Positions 19,861-31,427 of a DNA stretch of 64,000 bases are shown here, in pieces (position 1 is the first letter of the stretch; every line of letters starts with the position of its first letter). The DNA is taken from contig NZ_JASZYE010000003.1 of assembly GCF_030317145.1 (NCBI RefSeq), positions 1 to 64,000 of the forward strand, in the 5' to 3' direction. Below the pieces are notes generated by a model. It was not told the origin of the DNA, did no database searches, and was given only the letters and a program-made list of their open reading frames with translations. The translations under genes were made by a program, and so were the position numbers. Origin of the DNA: Variovorax flavidus (GTDB lineage: Bacteria > Pseudomonadota > Gammaproteobacteria > Burkholderiales > Burkholderiaceae_C).

Positions 19861-20229
19861 ATGCGTCAAGGCAAGCAGCTCCCCGCAAGTTTCAAGGACT
19901 ACGAGGCTGGCAAGCATCGGCGCTATGGGCTGCTCTTCTCGGTCAACGGCGGTGCCTTCGCGATTGCGAAGCTCTTTGCCGACACCAAGGCGGCCGCAGT
20001 GCTCGGCGCACTGACGTTGCACCATCTCTCCGTCGGCATGATCCTGTTCACCGTGCTCATGACCGTGGACATCTTCCTGTTCGGCCGGAACCTGCGCAGC
20101 ACGCTGCCGCCCGACGCATTCGAGGACAACGGCAATACCGTGGCGATCTTTGGCAGGCCAGGCCAATGCGTTCTGGCATTGACCGGCTTGCTGATCTGCG
20201 CCGGCTGGTATCTGGTGGCTTGGGGCTAG
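19861..20229 (+). CDS. small membrane protein of unknown function
   Basis: 122 residues, unrecognised. Residues about 40-78 contain a long hydrophobic stretch (two close helices or one helix with an amphipathic part), and about 102-120 another (LALTGLLICAGWYLVAW). The N-terminus is basic (KQLPASFKDYEAGKHRRYG). GAAGG lies eight bases before the ATG. It sits on the plus strand in the gap between lolA and rarA, both read the other way, so transcription from lolA to rarA would run antisense through it. The coding character (hydrophobic segments with well-placed charges) favours a real gene. Confidence 0.65.
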   Translation: MRQGKQLPASFKDYEAGKHRRYGLLFSVNGGAFAIAKLFADTKAAAVLGALTLHHLSVGMILFTVLMTVDIFLFGRNLRSTLPPDAFEDNGNTVAIFGRPGQCVLALTGLLICAGWYLVAWG

Positions 20230-20248
20230 CCGAAACCGAATCGCCAGG

Positions 20249-20887
20249 CTACTGCCGGATCACGTCGGCGCCAGCGGGCGTCTTGAACACGAAGGTGCTG
20301 GCAGGAAGTGCGGGATTGACCTCGACCTTGCCGAACTTCAACACGGAGCTTTGGCCAAAACTATCCAGGATTTCAAGCGATGCCAGCGCCTCGCCCTGGA
20401 AACCGATCTGCACGCTCTGCAACTGCCCGTCCTTGTTCCGGGGACTTGCCTTGACCCACTGCAGGCCATCACGCTCGGGCGCGCCTTCCAGCGTGAAATC
20501 GGCCTGCAAGGCCCGCAGATCCGGAGCCGCGGCAATCAACGCTGCCGGCGTCGACCCGAGCGCCTGCGCCTGCTTGCGCTGCGTGACCTGGTTCAGATCG
20601 GCGTCGTAGAGCCACAGCGTCTCGCCGTCGGCGACGATGGTCTGCGCGAACGGCTTCTTGTAGTCGAACCTGAATTTCCCCGGCCGTTGGAACTCGAAGG
20701 TGCCCGTCGATACCTTGGCGCGCGAGGTCTGTCCATCCTTGGGCGGCGAAGTCACTGTCTGCGTGAACTCGGCGCGGCCCGATTTCACTGACTTGAGGAA
20801 GGCCTCGAGGCTTTCCATGCCGCCAGCCCAGACAGTCCCCATACCCAGCGCCAGCAGGCCACTCACAAGCAGTCTCTTCATCACCAT
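20249..20887 (-). CDS. lolA: outer-membrane lipoprotein carrier protein LolA
   Basis: Periplasmic chaperone that takes lipoproteins from LolCDE to LolB. 212 residues with a signal peptide (VMKRLLVSGLLALGMGTVWA). RAEFTQTV and the FEFQRPGKFRFDYKKPF block are LolA hallmarks, and ETLWLYDADLNQVT follows. The ATG at 20887 has GGAG seven bases upstream; a second ATG two codons on is possible. It follows ftsK by about 30 bases. Confidence 0.94.
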   Translation of the reverse strand: MVMKRLLVSGLLALGMGTVWAGGMESLEAFLKSVKSGRAEFTQTVTSPPKDGQTSRAKVSTGTFEFQRPGKFRFDYKKPFAQTIVADGETLWLYDADLNQVTQRKQAQALGSTPAALIAAAPDLRALQADFTLEGAPERDGLQWVKASPRNKDGQLQSVQIGFQGEALASLEILDSFGQSSVLKFGKVEVNPALPASTFVFKTPAGADVIRQ

Positions 20888-20921
20888 CTCATTTCTCCGT
20901 GGCCTGCAAAGCCAGGCCCGT

Positions 20922-23306
20922 TCACTCGGTTCGCGCCGGCACCAGGATTTCGCGCTGGCCGCTGCCGCTCATCGCACTGACCAGGCCTGCGTTCTCCATG
21001 TCCTCGACCAGGCGCGCGGCGCGGTTGTAGCCGATCTTCAAGTGGCGCTGAACCAGCGAAATGCTGGCCTTGCGGTTCTTGAGCACCACTTCGACCGCCT
21101 GGTCGTACATCGGATCCTTTTCGCCGCCCTCGCCGCCGCCTTCGCCAAGCAGGTCGCCGTCGCCATCGACAGTACCGCCTTCGAGCACCCCTTCGATGTA
21201 GTCCGGTTCCCCTTGTGACTTGAGGTACGCCACGACACGGTGCACTTCCTCATCGCTCACGAAGGCGCCGTGCACGCGAACCGGCAGGCCGGTGCCGCTC
21301 GGCATGTAAAGCATGTCACCCATGCCCAGCAGCGCCTCGGCGCCCATCTGGTCGAGGATGGTTCGCGAATCGATCTTGCTCGACACCTGGAAGGCGATAC
21401 GGGTCGGAATGTTGGCCTTGATGAGACCAGTGATCACGTCCACGCTGGGGCGCTGCGTCGCCAGGATCAGGTGAATGCCGGCCGCGCGCGCCTTCTGCGC
21501 GAGGCGGGCGATCAGTTCTTCGATCTTCTTGCCGACGACCATCATCAGGTCGGCGAGTTCGTCGATAACCACGACGATGTGCGGTTCGCGCGCAAGCGGC
21601 TCGGGGCTGTCGGGCGTGAGGCTGAAGGGGTTGTAGATGAACTCCTCGCGCGCCTTCGCCTCGTCGATCTTGGTGTTGTAGCCCGCCAGATTGCGCACAC
21701 CCAGCTTGCTCATGAGCTTGTAGCGGCGCTCCATCTCGGCCACGCACCAGTTGAGGCCGTGCGCCGCTTGGCGCATGTCGGTCACGACCGGCGCCAGCAG
21801 GTGCGGGATGCCCTCGTAGACCGACATTTCGAGCATCTTCGGGTCGATCATCAGCAGCCGAACATCGCGCGCCTCGGCCTTGTAGAGAAGGCTCAGGATC
21901 ATCGCGTTGATACCCACCGACTTGCCCGAACCGGTCGTACCCGCCACCAGCACGTGCGGCATCTTGGCCAGGTCGGCCACCACCGGATTGCCGACGATGT
22001 CCTTGCCCAGGCCCATCGTGAGCATCGACTTGCCTTCGTTGTAGATCTGCGACCCGAGGATTTCGCTGAGCTTGATCGATTGGCGCTTGGCGTTCGGCAA
22101 CTCGAGCGCCATGTAGTTCTTGCCGGGGATCGTCTCGACCACGCGGATCGACACCAGCGACAGCGAGCGCGCCAGGTCCTTCGCGAGATTGACGATCTGC
22201 GAACCCTTCACGCCGGTGGCCGGTTCGATCTCGTAGCGCGTGATGACCGGGCCGGGCGAAGCCAGCACGACGCGCACCTCGACGCCGAAGTCCTTCAGCT
22301 TCTTCTCGATCAGGCGGGACGTCATCTCGAGCGTGTCGGCGGAGACGGTTTCCTGGCGTGCCTGGGCCGCATCGAGGAGGTCGACCTGCGGCAGCTTGCT
22401 GTCCGGCAGTTCGCGGAACAGGGGTTTCTGGCGCTCCTTGGCGACCCGATCGCTGCGTGGCACTTCGGCCAGGGCGGGTTCGATCTGCACCGGTGGAGAA
22501 GGCGCCCGGCGCTTCGGGCGCGGGATGATGCGGATTTCCTCGTCCGGAGCTTCGAGTTCAGGCTCCTGCTCGTTGGACGCCAGTTCCTCGCGTTCGCGCA
22601 CGGCCTGCTTGCCCATGGCGATGTCTTGCGCGATCTCGCGCTTTTCGCGGCGGGATTCGAACAGCGAATACAAACGCGAGCCGATGCGCTCGGCAATCTG
22701 GCCCCACGAAAAGCGGAACACGAGCGCCGAACCAATGACGCCGGCCGCAATGGCAATCAAGGCCGATCCGGTGAAGCCCATCCACTTCACGCTTGCGGGG
22801 CCCACGAGATAGCCGAGTATTCCGCCGCCGTGCCCCGGCAAGCGAAATTCGAGGCGATACAGACGCGACCATTCGAGCATGGCGCTGGCGCACAGAAGCA
22901 GGATCAGGCCGAACCAGAATGCCAGCCGGCTGCGATTGAACGGACCGCGGGGGGGCTGCTCGGCCGAGCTTGCCTCGCCGCCGCGCATCCACCCGGCAAG
23001 TGACGACAACCAGACGCGAAGTCCGGCCGCCAGGCACCACCAGACCGAATAGCCGGCCAGGAAATAGCTCGCGTCCGCCAGCCAGGCGCCGATGCGGCCA
23101 CCCCAGTTCTTGACCTCTCCGCCCGTCCCCGACGTCGACCATGCGGCATCGGAGGGCGTGAAGCTCAGCATCGAGAGCAGCCAGAACAACAGGACGACGA
23201 AGCCGGCAATCAGGGTGATCTCGTGCGCAAAGCGCATGGCGCGAAGACGCACCGGCTGCGCTTCGTTCGACGAAGACGATTGAAGGGTGTTGAGCGAATA
23301 AGTCAT
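20922..23306 (-). CDS. ftsK: DNA translocase FtsK
   Basis: 794 residues. Residues about 20-190 carry four or five membrane helices. A linker of about 130 residues follows, then the RecA-like motor with Walker [12 protein letters not shown] near residue 455 and Walker [14 protein letters not shown]. The last 65 residues are the winged-helix gamma domain ([19 protein letters not shown]) that reads KOPS. The linker is short compared with E. coli FtsK (1329 residues), as in most beta-proteobacteria. It couples chromosome dimer resolution to division at the septum. An in-frame GTG three codons earlier is less likely than this ATG. Confidence 0.96.
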   Translation of the reverse strand: MTYSLNTLQSSSSNEAQPVRLRAMRFAHEITLIAGFVVLLFWLLSMLSFTPSDAAWSTSGTGGEVKNWGGRIGAWLADASYFLAGYSVWWCLAAGLRVWLSSLAGWMRGGEASSAEQPPRGPFNRSRLAFWFGLILLLCASAMLEWSRLYRLEFRLPGHGGGILGYLVGPASVKWMGFTGSALIAIAAGVIGSALVFRFSWGQIAERIGSRLYSLFESRREKREIAQDIAMGKQAVREREELASNEQEPELEAPDEEIRIIPRPKRRAPSPPVQIEPALAEVPRSDRVAKERQKPLFRELPDSKLPQVDLLDAAQARQETVSADTLEMTSRLIEKKLKDFGVEVRVVLASPGPVITRYEIEPATGVKGSQIVNLAKDLARSLSLVSIRVVETIPGKNYMALELPNAKRQSIKLSEILGSQIYNEGKSMLTMGLGKDIVGNPVVADLAKMPHVLVAGTTGSGKSVGINAMILSLLYKAEARDVRLLMIDPKMLEMSVYEGIPHLLAPVVTDMRQAAHGLNWCVAEMERRYKLMSKLGVRNLAGYNTKIDEAKAREEFIYNPFSLTPDSPEPLAREPHIVVVIDELADLMMVVGKKIEELIARLAQKARAAGIHLILATQRPSVDVITGLIKANIPTRIAFQVSSKIDSRTILDQMGAEALLGMGDMLYMPSGTGLPVRVHGAFVSDEEVHRVVAYLKSQGEPDYIEGVLEGGTVDGDGDLLGEGGGEGGEKDPMYDQAVEVVLKNRKASISLVQRHLKIGYNRAARLVEDMENAGLVSAMSGSGQREILVPARTE

Positions 23307-23436
23307 GAACGGCACAACGACCGGTCCGCAGCAGCGGGCCGGTGGTCCAGAGAAACTACAACGAAAAACATCGCGGCCGCGTTGTCAGGGCCGGCGACGT
23401 GGAGGCCAGTGCGCGGCAGCGCGCCCGGCCAGACGG

Positions 23437-25234
<1,798 letters not shown>

Positions 25235-25255
25235 GCCGCCGCGGGGCGAAAAGGC

Positions 25256-25411
25256 TATAATCCAAGGCTTTGCCGAATCTGCCCCTCCAATCTGGAGCAG
25301 GGTTCTTGCGGCAAGCCGGGGTACCGCCACCCGTTTCTGGCGAGGTCAAGCTGCAAACCACCCCGCAATTTCATTGCGCCAGGTGCCAGCTGTTCAAGAA
25401 AGAGTGTCCAC
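25256..25411 (+). promoter_or_regulatory. rpmB-rpmG promoter -10 and structured leader
   Basis: A perfect TATAAT at 25256-25261 lies just after the trxB stop. The -35 at 17-18 bases is poor (TAAGCC). The leader of about 150 bases before rpmB can fold: TTGCCG (25270-25275) pairs with CGGCAA (25309-25314) around a CTCC-AATCT-GGAG hairpin (25285-25297). A long folded leader ahead of ribosomal protein genes could be a feedback site, but none is known to me for L28. Confidence 0.55.
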
Positions 25412-25645
25412 ATGGCACGCGTATGCGAAGTAACGGGCAAAGGCCCGATGGTCGGAAACAACGTTTCCCACGCCAACAACAAAACCAAGCGCCGGTTCCT
25501 GCCGAACCTGCAATACCGTCGTTTCTGGGTCGAAACGGAAAACCGTTGGGTTCGCCTGCGTGTTTCGAGCGCTGCCCTGCGCCTGATCGACAAGAACGGC
25601 ATCGACGCCGTGCTCGCAGACCTGCGCGCACGCGGCCAAGCTTAA
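25412..25645 (+). CDS. rpmB: 50S ribosomal protein L28
   Basis: 77 residues, standard L28 (bL28). The N-terminus [20 protein letters not shown] and the following [10 protein letters not shown] are unmistakable. It binds 23S rRNA in the large subunit. It is co-transcribed with rpmG, which starts 11 bases after its stop. Confidence 0.97.
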   Translation: MARVCEVTGKGPMVGNNVSHANNKTKRRFLPNLQYRRFWVETENRWVRLRVSSAALRLIDKNGIDAVLADLRARGQA

Positions 25646-25656
25646 GGAGCTGAATC

Positions 25657-25830
25657 ATGGCAACGAGCAAAGGCGGACGCGAAAAGATCAAGCTGGAATC
25701 CACCGCGGGTACCGGCCACTTCTACACGACCAGCAAGAACAAGAAGACGATGCCTGAAAAGATGTCGATCATGAAGTTCGACCCCAAGGCGCGCAAGCAC
25801 GTCGAGTACAAGGAAATCAAGCTGAAGTAA
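25657..25830 (+). CDS. rpmG: 50S ribosomal protein L33
   Basis: 57 residues, translated directly from the sequence because it is too short for a standard ORF cut-off. It reads [16 protein letters not shown], then [11 protein letters not shown] and [18 protein letters not shown], the bL33 sequence. It lacks the two CxxC pairs, so it is the zinc-independent form. AAGGAG stands seven bases before the ATG. A clear terminator follows. Confidence 0.97.
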   Translation: MATSKGGREKIKLESTAGTGHFYTTSKNKKTMPEKMSIMKFDPKARKHVEYKEIKLK

Positions 25831-25860
25831 TTCGGCCCAGGTCTCCTGGACTCACAAGAA

Positions 25861-25886
25861 ACCCGCTGCGATCCAGCGGGTTTTTT
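25861..25886 (+). terminator. rho-independent terminator after rpmG
   Basis: CCCGCTG-CGATC-CAGCGGG stem-loop followed by TTTTTT, 30 bases after the rpmG stop. Confidence 0.9.
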
Positions 25887-25921
25887 GTTGCCCACGTTAT
25901 CGGAAGCCTCGTCGCAGACGC

Positions 25922-25952
25922 AAAAAAAGCCGGCTCAAGAGCCGGCTTTTTG
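25922..25952. terminator. bidirectional terminator before the desaturase stop
   Basis: A-run, AGCCGGCTC-AA-GAGCCGGCT hairpin, then TTTTT. With T runs on both strands it can end the rpmB-rpmG read-through and the desaturase transcript, whose stop lies 27 bases to the right. Confidence 0.88.
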
Positions 25953-25978
25953 TGTGGCGAGAACGGGGGATCTGCGCG

Positions 25979-27193
25979 TCAGGCGCGAGCCGCACGCAGG
26001 CGGGTCGAAAACTCGCGCAGGCCTGCAATGCCGCTGGCCTCTGCCCGATGGCACCACGCAGCCAGATCGGCAGCCAACTGTTCGCGCGACTGCGACGTGT
26101 TGAGCCACAACTGGCGCAGCTCTTCGCGCATCGTCACCATCTTGTCCAGCACCGGGTGCGCAGCACGAGCCTGCACCAACTGCGAACGGGCAGCCGCAGG
26201 CACCTTGTCGTCGTCGCGATGCAGCCAGCGCTTGGAAGCCTTGAGAACCGACAGATCCGCGCCCTTGGCCTTCATTTGCGCGAGTTCGTCGCGGGTCGCA
26301 CGGCGCATTTCGCGAGCGTAGCCCGCCATGACTTCATAGCGGTTGGCGATCAGGGCCTCGAGCGTTTTCTCATTGGCAACGGGCACCACATCACCCATTT
26401 GCAGCTTCGGCGGTAGCTTCTTCACCTTGGCCCAGCCGATCTTCTGCATCAGGCTGATGTAGACCCAGCCGATGTCGAACTCGTACTTCTTGACCGAGAA
26501 CTTGGCCGAGGTCGGATAGGTATGGTGGTTGTTGTGCAGCTCTTCGCCGCCGATGATGATGCCCCAGGGGATCAGGTTCGTGCTGGCGTCAGTGGCTTCG
26601 AAATTGCGATAGCCCCAGAAATGGCCGATGCCGTTGACGACGCCTGCGGCCCAGAACGGGATCCACAGCATCTGGACTGCCCAGACCGTCAAGCCCAGGC
26701 CGCCGAACAGCGCGACATTGATGATCAGCATCAGGCCAACGCCTTGCCAGCTGAAGCGCGTGTACAGGTTGCGCTCGAGCCAGTCGTTGGGCGTGCCGTG
26801 GCCGAAACGCTCCATCGTTTCCTTGTTCTTCGATTCCTTGCGGTACAGCTCGGCGCCGCGCCACATGACCTCGTCGATGCCCTTGACCTGCGGGCTGTGC
26901 GGGTCTTCTTCGGTTTCGCACTTGGCGTGGTGCTTGCGGTGGATGGCCACCCACTCCTTGGTCACCATACCGGTGCCGAGCCACAGCCAGAAGCGGAAGA
27001 AATGCGACGGGATCGGGCCCAGATCCATGGCCCGGTGCGTTTGCGTCCGGTGCAGGAAAATCGTGACCGCCGCGATCGTGATGTGCGTGGTGACGAGCGT
27101 GTACAGCACGACTTGCCACCACGTGAGGTCCCACAAGCCGTGTCCGAGCCAGTCGATGGCCGCGCTCAGTACGGCAGAGTCAGGAAGCAACAT
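25979..27193 (-). CDS. acyl-CoA/fatty acid desaturase (membrane, stearoyl-CoA type)
   Basis: 404 residues. Three histidine boxes bind the di-iron centre: HRTQTH 48-53, HRKHH 85-89 and HNNHH 220-224. Hydrophobic pairs lie at about 25-47, 65-80 and 150-190. After the catalytic core there is a helical, charged C-terminal extension of about 150 residues that is not part of the desaturase fold. It introduces a double bond into membrane fatty acids. I prefer the ATG at 27193; a GTG 17 codons earlier has no better ribosome site. Confidence 0.9.
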   Translation of the reverse strand: MLLPDSAVLSAAIDWLGHGLWDLTWWQVVLYTLVTTHITIAAVTIFLHRTQTHRAMDLGPIPSHFFRFWLWLGTGMVTKEWVAIHRKHHAKCETEEDPHSPQVKGIDEVMWRGAELYRKESKNKETMERFGHGTPNDWLERNLYTRFSWQGVGLMLIINVALFGGLGLTVWAVQMLWIPFWAAGVVNGIGHFWGYRNFEATDASTNLIPWGIIIGGEELHNNHHTYPTSAKFSVKKYEFDIGWVYISLMQKIGWAKVKKLPPKLQMGDVVPVANEKTLEALIANRYEVMAGYAREMRRATRDELAQMKAKGADLSVLKASKRWLHRDDDKVPAAARSQLVQARAAHPVLDKMVTMREELRQLWLNTSQSREQLAADLAAWCHRAEASGIAGLREFSTRLRAARA

Positions 27194-27323
27194 TGAGTTC
27201 GGTACTCCATGGCCACACGAAGGTGCAGCCTTCAGGTAATCCACGATTTTAAAGGTTTGACCCCCAAAAGGGGGCTAAATCCTTGATATATCGCAAGTTT
27301 CCCCGTTCTTTGGAGCCTCGTCC

Positions 27324-28595
27324 CTACTTCCGGTTCCACACTGCAGCAAAGAAGCCGTCGGTCGCATGGCGATGCGGCCAGAGCCGCAGGTAGCGCTTGC
27401 CACCGTCCCCGCCCGCACAAAGTGCCTCGGCGCCGGGGACTTTCAGCGCGTCGAGCACGTCTGCGGCGTCCAACGGCTCGAAATCCGGATTGGCGGCGCC
27501 AAAGGCCTCGGCAATGGCCTCGTTTTCCTCCGGCAGCACACTGCAGGTCGCATAGATCAACCGGCCGCCCGATTTCACCAGGCGCGATGCGCTCTGCAGG
27601 ATCGCGGTCTGCTTGGCGGTGAGTTCCTGGACCGATTGAGGCGACTGGCGCCATTTCAGGTCGGGATTCCGCCGGAGCGTGCCGAGGCCCGAGCAGGGGG
27701 CGTCCACCAGCACCCGGTCGATCTTGCCGGCGAGCCGCTTGATGCGGTCGTCGCGTTCATGGGCGATGGCCGCCGGGTGCACGTTCGACAGCTTGCTGCG
27801 TGCGAGCCGCGGCTTGAGGGCGTCGAGGCGGTGCGCCGAAGTGTCGAACGCGTAGAGACGGCCCGTGTTGCGCATCGTGGCGCCTATGGCCAGGGTCTTT
27901 CCGCCGGCGCCGGCGCAGAAATCGACCACCATCTCGCCGCGCTTGGCGTCGAGCAGCAAGGCCAGCAGTTGCGAGCCTTCGTCCTGCACCTCGACCGCGC
28001 CGCGAGCGAATGCGTCGAGCTTGGTGAGTGCCGGCTTCCCGTCGATCCGCAGCCCCCAGGGCGAAAACGGCGTGGGCGCGGCCTTGATCGCAGCCTTGGC
28101 CAGTTCCTTTTGCACTTCCGGCCGCTTGTCCGTGAAGGCATTGACCCGCAGGTCCAGCGGCGCCGGCTGCTGCAGGCTTTCGACCAGCGGCCAGAACTGG
28201 TCGCCGAGCTGCGCCTTGAGGGGCGCGACCAGCCATTCCGGCAGGTTGTGACGGTGGCGTTCGAGCAGATCGTCCTGCTTGACGGCGTCGCAGTTGTCGA
28301 GCCAGCGTTTTTCGGTGTCGTTGAGCGCGCTCTTCAGGAAGTCACGGGGGCCATGGAATCCGAGGATCGCCATTCGCCGCTCCTTCGACCCGCTGCCCGA
28401 AGGGGACAGATGGTCGAACAACAGCTTCTTGCGCAACACGGTGTAGACCGTCTCGGCCAGCGTCGCGCGCTCGCGTGGCCCCAACTCGCGATGGTCGCGG
28501 AAGAAGCGGGAAACGACCTGGTCGGCCGGGTGATCGAATTTCAGGACGAGGCCGACCAGGTCGGCGCTGGCCTCAAGAAGGGCTTTGGGGTGCAT
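27324..28595 (-). CDS. rsmB: 16S rRNA (cytosine-967-C5)-methyltransferase RsmB
   Basis: 423 residues. An N-terminal NusB-like helical RNA-binding part (residues about 1-130) precedes the Rossmann methyltransferase with FCAGAGGKT for SAM, DAPCSGLG (general-base cysteine) and YATCSVLPEEN (catalytic cysteine). RsmB makes m5C967 in 16S rRNA. No fmt or def neighbours are present, unlike in E. coli. The gene stands between the M48 peptidase and the desaturase, and a CCCCC-AAAA-GGGGG hairpin at 27261-27274 lies past its stop. Confidence 0.92.
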   Translation of the reverse strand: MHPKALLEASADLVGLVLKFDHPADQVVSRFFRDHRELGPRERATLAETVYTVLRKKLLFDHLSPSGSGSKERRMAILGFHGPRDFLKSALNDTEKRWLDNCDAVKQDDLLERHRHNLPEWLVAPLKAQLGDQFWPLVESLQQPAPLDLRVNAFTDKRPEVQKELAKAAIKAAPTPFSPWGLRIDGKPALTKLDAFARGAVEVQDEGSQLLALLLDAKRGEMVVDFCAGAGGKTLAIGATMRNTGRLYAFDTSAHRLDALKPRLARSKLSNVHPAAIAHERDDRIKRLAGKIDRVLVDAPCSGLGTLRRNPDLKWRQSPQSVQELTAKQTAILQSASRLVKSGGRLIYATCSVLPEENEAIAEAFGAANPDFEPLDAADVLDALKVPGAEALCAGGDGGKRYLRLWPHRHATDGFFAAVWNRK

Positions 28596-28622
28596 CCCCC
28601 ATTGTCTCAGCCGCCGGCCGCT

Positions 28623-30482
28623 CTAGGCGGCGGTGCGTGTCCAGATCGGGCCGAAGGCCTGGCGCTCGATCTCCGCGAGCGTTGGCGAGTGGCCCGCCCA
28701 CAGCACGAGCGCCGCGCCGGGAAGGCTCAAGGTGTGCTCGAGCTGTCGGCAAAGATTCCAGCGCTCTTCATCGGCCAGCATGGGCAATTCGAGAAACACC
28801 ACATAGGCGCGGCGCCACGGAAATTCGCGAAGGTTCTTGCGAACCACCCACGCCCGGGAAATCGCGCTGCAGCGCACCAGGTCGGCGCGCAGTTCGCCCA
28901 ACTCGAATTCGCTCAGGTCGTGGCGGGCGATCTGGCTGAAGAAGGGAGTTTCAGTGATCTCTTCCCATGCGCGTTGCTCGGCCTCCTCCGCCGTTTTCGC
29001 TCGTTCGCGCCAGAGCTTGAGCGCCCGCTCGTCGTGCGCGCCGGTATCCGGGTCCTCCAGCAACGAGACCGCCGTCTTGGCGGCCCACCAGCGGCTGGCC
29101 GTGCTCGACTCGTGCAATTTCTCCAACACCGCGAGGCGTGCTGGCCGGTCGTTGGCCGGCAGCATCTGGGCGAGCCCTCGCAATGCGCCAGGGTGATTCG
29201 CGGTCATCTGCAAGGCGCGTTCGTAGATGCCGCGCACGTCGGCTGCCGCGTCGACGCGGCGCGCGCAGTCGGCCCACTCGACCATTTCGTCGGCATTGTT
29301 GCGGCCGGCGCTGGCCGTGAGCGCGGCCACCCGCTCGCGCACACGCACGAGGTAGGCGTGATGCTGCTTCCAGTCGTTGGCATGGGCGCGGCACCATTCC
29401 GCGTCGAAATGGGCCGTCCACTTCGGTGCGTCATCCAGGAGTGCGAGCGCCGATTTCTCGGACCAGGAAGGCAACGCCGCCTTTTCGTCGAGCGCTTCCA
29501 GCCGGTCGCGAAGGACGGGGTGGGTGTCATCGACGTCGCTGACGCTGCGGAGCGCACCGCGCAGCGCGGTTCGCGCAAAGTCGGCATTGACCGGCGCACA
29601 GAGCTTCTGCGCCATGGCCGAGAAGGGGCCGGCGGGCAACGGTTCGTCGACCGCGCGCGACCAATGCGACGGCCAGAATTCCTCCGCGTACCAGGAGCCC
29701 TTGACGGCGATTTCCGTCAATGCGCCAGCGACGACGCGTGTGCCGAGGAGGCGCGCGGCGACGCGATCGGCCTCGTATTCGTCCTGCCGCGCCAACGCAA
29801 AGGTCTTGGCGGCAAAGCGCGGGAAGTACCAGCGAAAGAAGGCTTGCGACGCGAACGCCATCACGCCCTCGTCGCGCTGGAAGCTCGCATCCAGCTTGAG
29901 CCATGAAAGGCGGGTGCGGTAGATCCAGGCGCTCAGCTTCCCGTGGTTGCCGCGCAGGTGGCCGTACTCGTGCGCGAGCACCGACAGCAGGCGACGCCGG
30001 TCGAGCGCCATGAGAAGCGGCAATCCGACGCTGAGATAGTTGACCGCCCCGCCGAACAGCCCGAAGCGCGGCAACTGGCGGATGCTCGCGTTGAAATCGC
30101 TGTCGAGATAGACGCGGTGGACCGGCGGACCGTCGATCTTGGCGCGGATCCGGTCGAGCGCCTCGAACAGTGCGGGCGCGTCCTCGCGCTCCAGCGCCAT
30201 GCCTTCGGGTTCATCGAACCGAACCCAAAGCGCGCGCAGCGTCGCCCACAGCAGGCCAAGAGCAAAAAGCAGGAGCCAACCCCGTGCCACGCTGAAACGC
30301 GTTCCCTGCCCCAGGGAGACCACAACCCAGGCGATGATGCCGACCGCCAGCGCGAGACAGGCGACCACCCACAGGTAGCCCAATGCGGCAAAGGCCGCGA
30401 CTCCGCGCCGATAGCCCGTGCTGTCGTCTGCGCTGGCGTGCTCGCTCAGCCGTACGAGATGAACAAAATCCGCACGATCCAT
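28623..30482 (-). CDS. M48-family membrane metallopeptidase
   Basis: 619 residues. Two close transmembrane helices (about 32-58 and 68-88) are followed by a zinc protease domain with HEYGH at 171-175 and the third ligand in DEYEADRVAA near residue 235. The C-terminal 350 residues are helical and tetratricopeptide-like (LKLWRERAKTAEEAEQRAWEE). This is the M48 (Ste24/HtpX-like) arrangement with a long C-terminal helical repeat part. The substrate is unknown. It starts divergently from the DUF1653 gene with 35 bases between. Confidence 0.83.
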   Translation of the reverse strand: MDRADFVHLVRLSEHASADDSTGYRRGVAAFAALGYLWVVACLALAVGIIAWVVVSLGQGTRFSVARGWLLLFALGLLWATLRALWVRFDEPEGMALEREDAPALFEALDRIRAKIDGPPVHRVYLDSDFNASIRQLPRFGLFGGAVNYLSVGLPLLMALDRRRLLSVLAHEYGHLRGNHGKLSAWIYRTRLSWLKLDASFQRDEGVMAFASQAFFRWYFPRFAAKTFALARQDEYEADRVAARLLGTRVVAGALTEIAVKGSWYAEEFWPSHWSRAVDEPLPAGPFSAMAQKLCAPVNADFARTALRGALRSVSDVDDTHPVLRDRLEALDEKAALPSWSEKSALALLDDAPKWTAHFDAEWCRAHANDWKQHHAYLVRVRERVAALTASAGRNNADEMVEWADCARRVDAAADVRGIYERALQMTANHPGALRGLAQMLPANDRPARLAVLEKLHESSTASRWWAAKTAVSLLEDPDTGAHDERALKLWRERAKTAEEAEQRAWEEITETPFFSQIARHDLSEFELGELRADLVRCSAISRAWVVRKNLREFPWRRAYVVFLELPMLADEERWNLCRQLEHTLSLPGAALVLWAGHSPTLAEIERQAFGPIWTRTAA

Positions 30483-30517
30483 CCCGACCTTTCACCCTAT
30501 TGAAGGAAAAACCCAAC

Positions 30518-30754
30518 ATGGCAGACAACGACCTCCCACCCCTGATCGAAACGCCGCCAGGCCGCTACCGCCACTACAAGGGCGGCGAGTACGAGGTGCT
30601 CGGCACGGCGCGCCACAGCGAAACGCTGGAGCCGATGACGCTCTACCGGGCGCTCTACGGCCAGCGCGGCTTGTGGGTGCGACCCGCTGCGATGTTCGGG
30701 GAGACCGTTGAGATCGGAGGCTCTTCACAGTTGCGCTTCGTCAAACTCGACTAG
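30518..30754 (+). CDS. DUF1653 protein
   Basis: 78 residues, a single DUF1653 domain: PPGRYRHYKGGEYEVLGTARHSET, cut here, then YRALYGQRGLWVRPAAMF. GAAGGA stands before the ATG. The fold is a small beta barrel of unknown function and probably cytosolic. It is convergent with purN, with 22 bases between. Confidence 0.85.
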   Translation: MADNDLPPLIETPPGRYRHYKGGEYEVLGTARHSETLEPMTLYRALYGQRGLWVRPAAMFGETVEIGGSSQLRFVKLD

Positions 30755-30776
30755 AGGTATCGAAGCGCAGATTGTG

Positions 30777-31361
30777 TCAGTTTGTTTCCAAGAGCCATCC
30801 CGCAATGGCCTGAGGGTAAACCCTATGCTCCTGTGCCAAAACTCGCGCTGCGAGCGTTTCTTCGGTGTCGTCGGCCAGGACGGGCACCGCGGCCTGCGCC
30901 AGGATCGGCCCATGGTCGAGCTCGACCGTGACCTCATGCACCGTCACGCCGGCCACGCGGCATCCCGCCTCGATGGCGCGCCGATGGGTGTGGAGCCCAG
31001 GAAAGGCTGGCAGGAGCGAAGGATGGATATTCAGGAGCCGGCGTTCATAGCGCGTCACGAAGCCAGGCGTCAGGATGCGCATGAACCCCGCGAGCACCAC
31101 GAGCGTCGGCGCATGCACATCGATAGCGCTGGCCAGCGCCGCATCGAAATCCTCTCGCGTCGAGAAGTCCTTGTGCGAAACCACCGCGGTCGCGATGCCG
31201 TGCTCGCGTGCAATTGCCAGCCCCTGCGCGTCCGCCTTGTTGCTGATGACCGCGGCGACGCGCGCACCGAACCGCTCGGCCCATCGCTCTTTCTGGGCAG
31301 CCCGAATGATGGCAGCCATGTTCGAGCCACTGCCGGAGATCAGGATCACAATGTTTTTCAT
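30777..31361 (-). CDS. purN: phosphoribosylglycinamide formyltransferase PurN
   Basis: Transfers a formyl group from 10-formyl-THF to GAR in purine biosynthesis. 194 residues. The N-terminus MKNIVILISGSGSNM binds the phosphate. The catalytic NIHPSLLPAFPGLHTH motif and the later VELDHGPILAQ give the Asn-His-Asp triad. The start at 31361 matches the family; the upstream open extension is ignored. Confidence 0.95.
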   Translation of the reverse strand: MKNIVILISGSGSNMAAIIRAAQKERWAERFGARVAAVISNKADAQGLAIAREHGIATAVVSHKDFSTREDFDAALASAIDVHAPTLVVLAGFMRILTPGFVTRYERRLLNIHPSLLPAFPGLHTHRRAIEAGCRVAGVTVHEVTVELDHGPILAQAAVPVLADDTEETLAARVLAQEHRVYPQAIAGWLLETN

Positions 31362-31427
31362 GGGACGCGGGATTATCTGTGCTCGTTTCCCCGAGGCCGG
31401 CTTTGTCGCCGCGCGGACACCTTGAAC

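Noticed and set aside
27366-29906. An 846-codon plus-strand open frame over rsmB and the M48 peptidase gene
   Set aside because: It is antisense to two genes with intact catalytic motifs, and its own translation has no recognisable fold.
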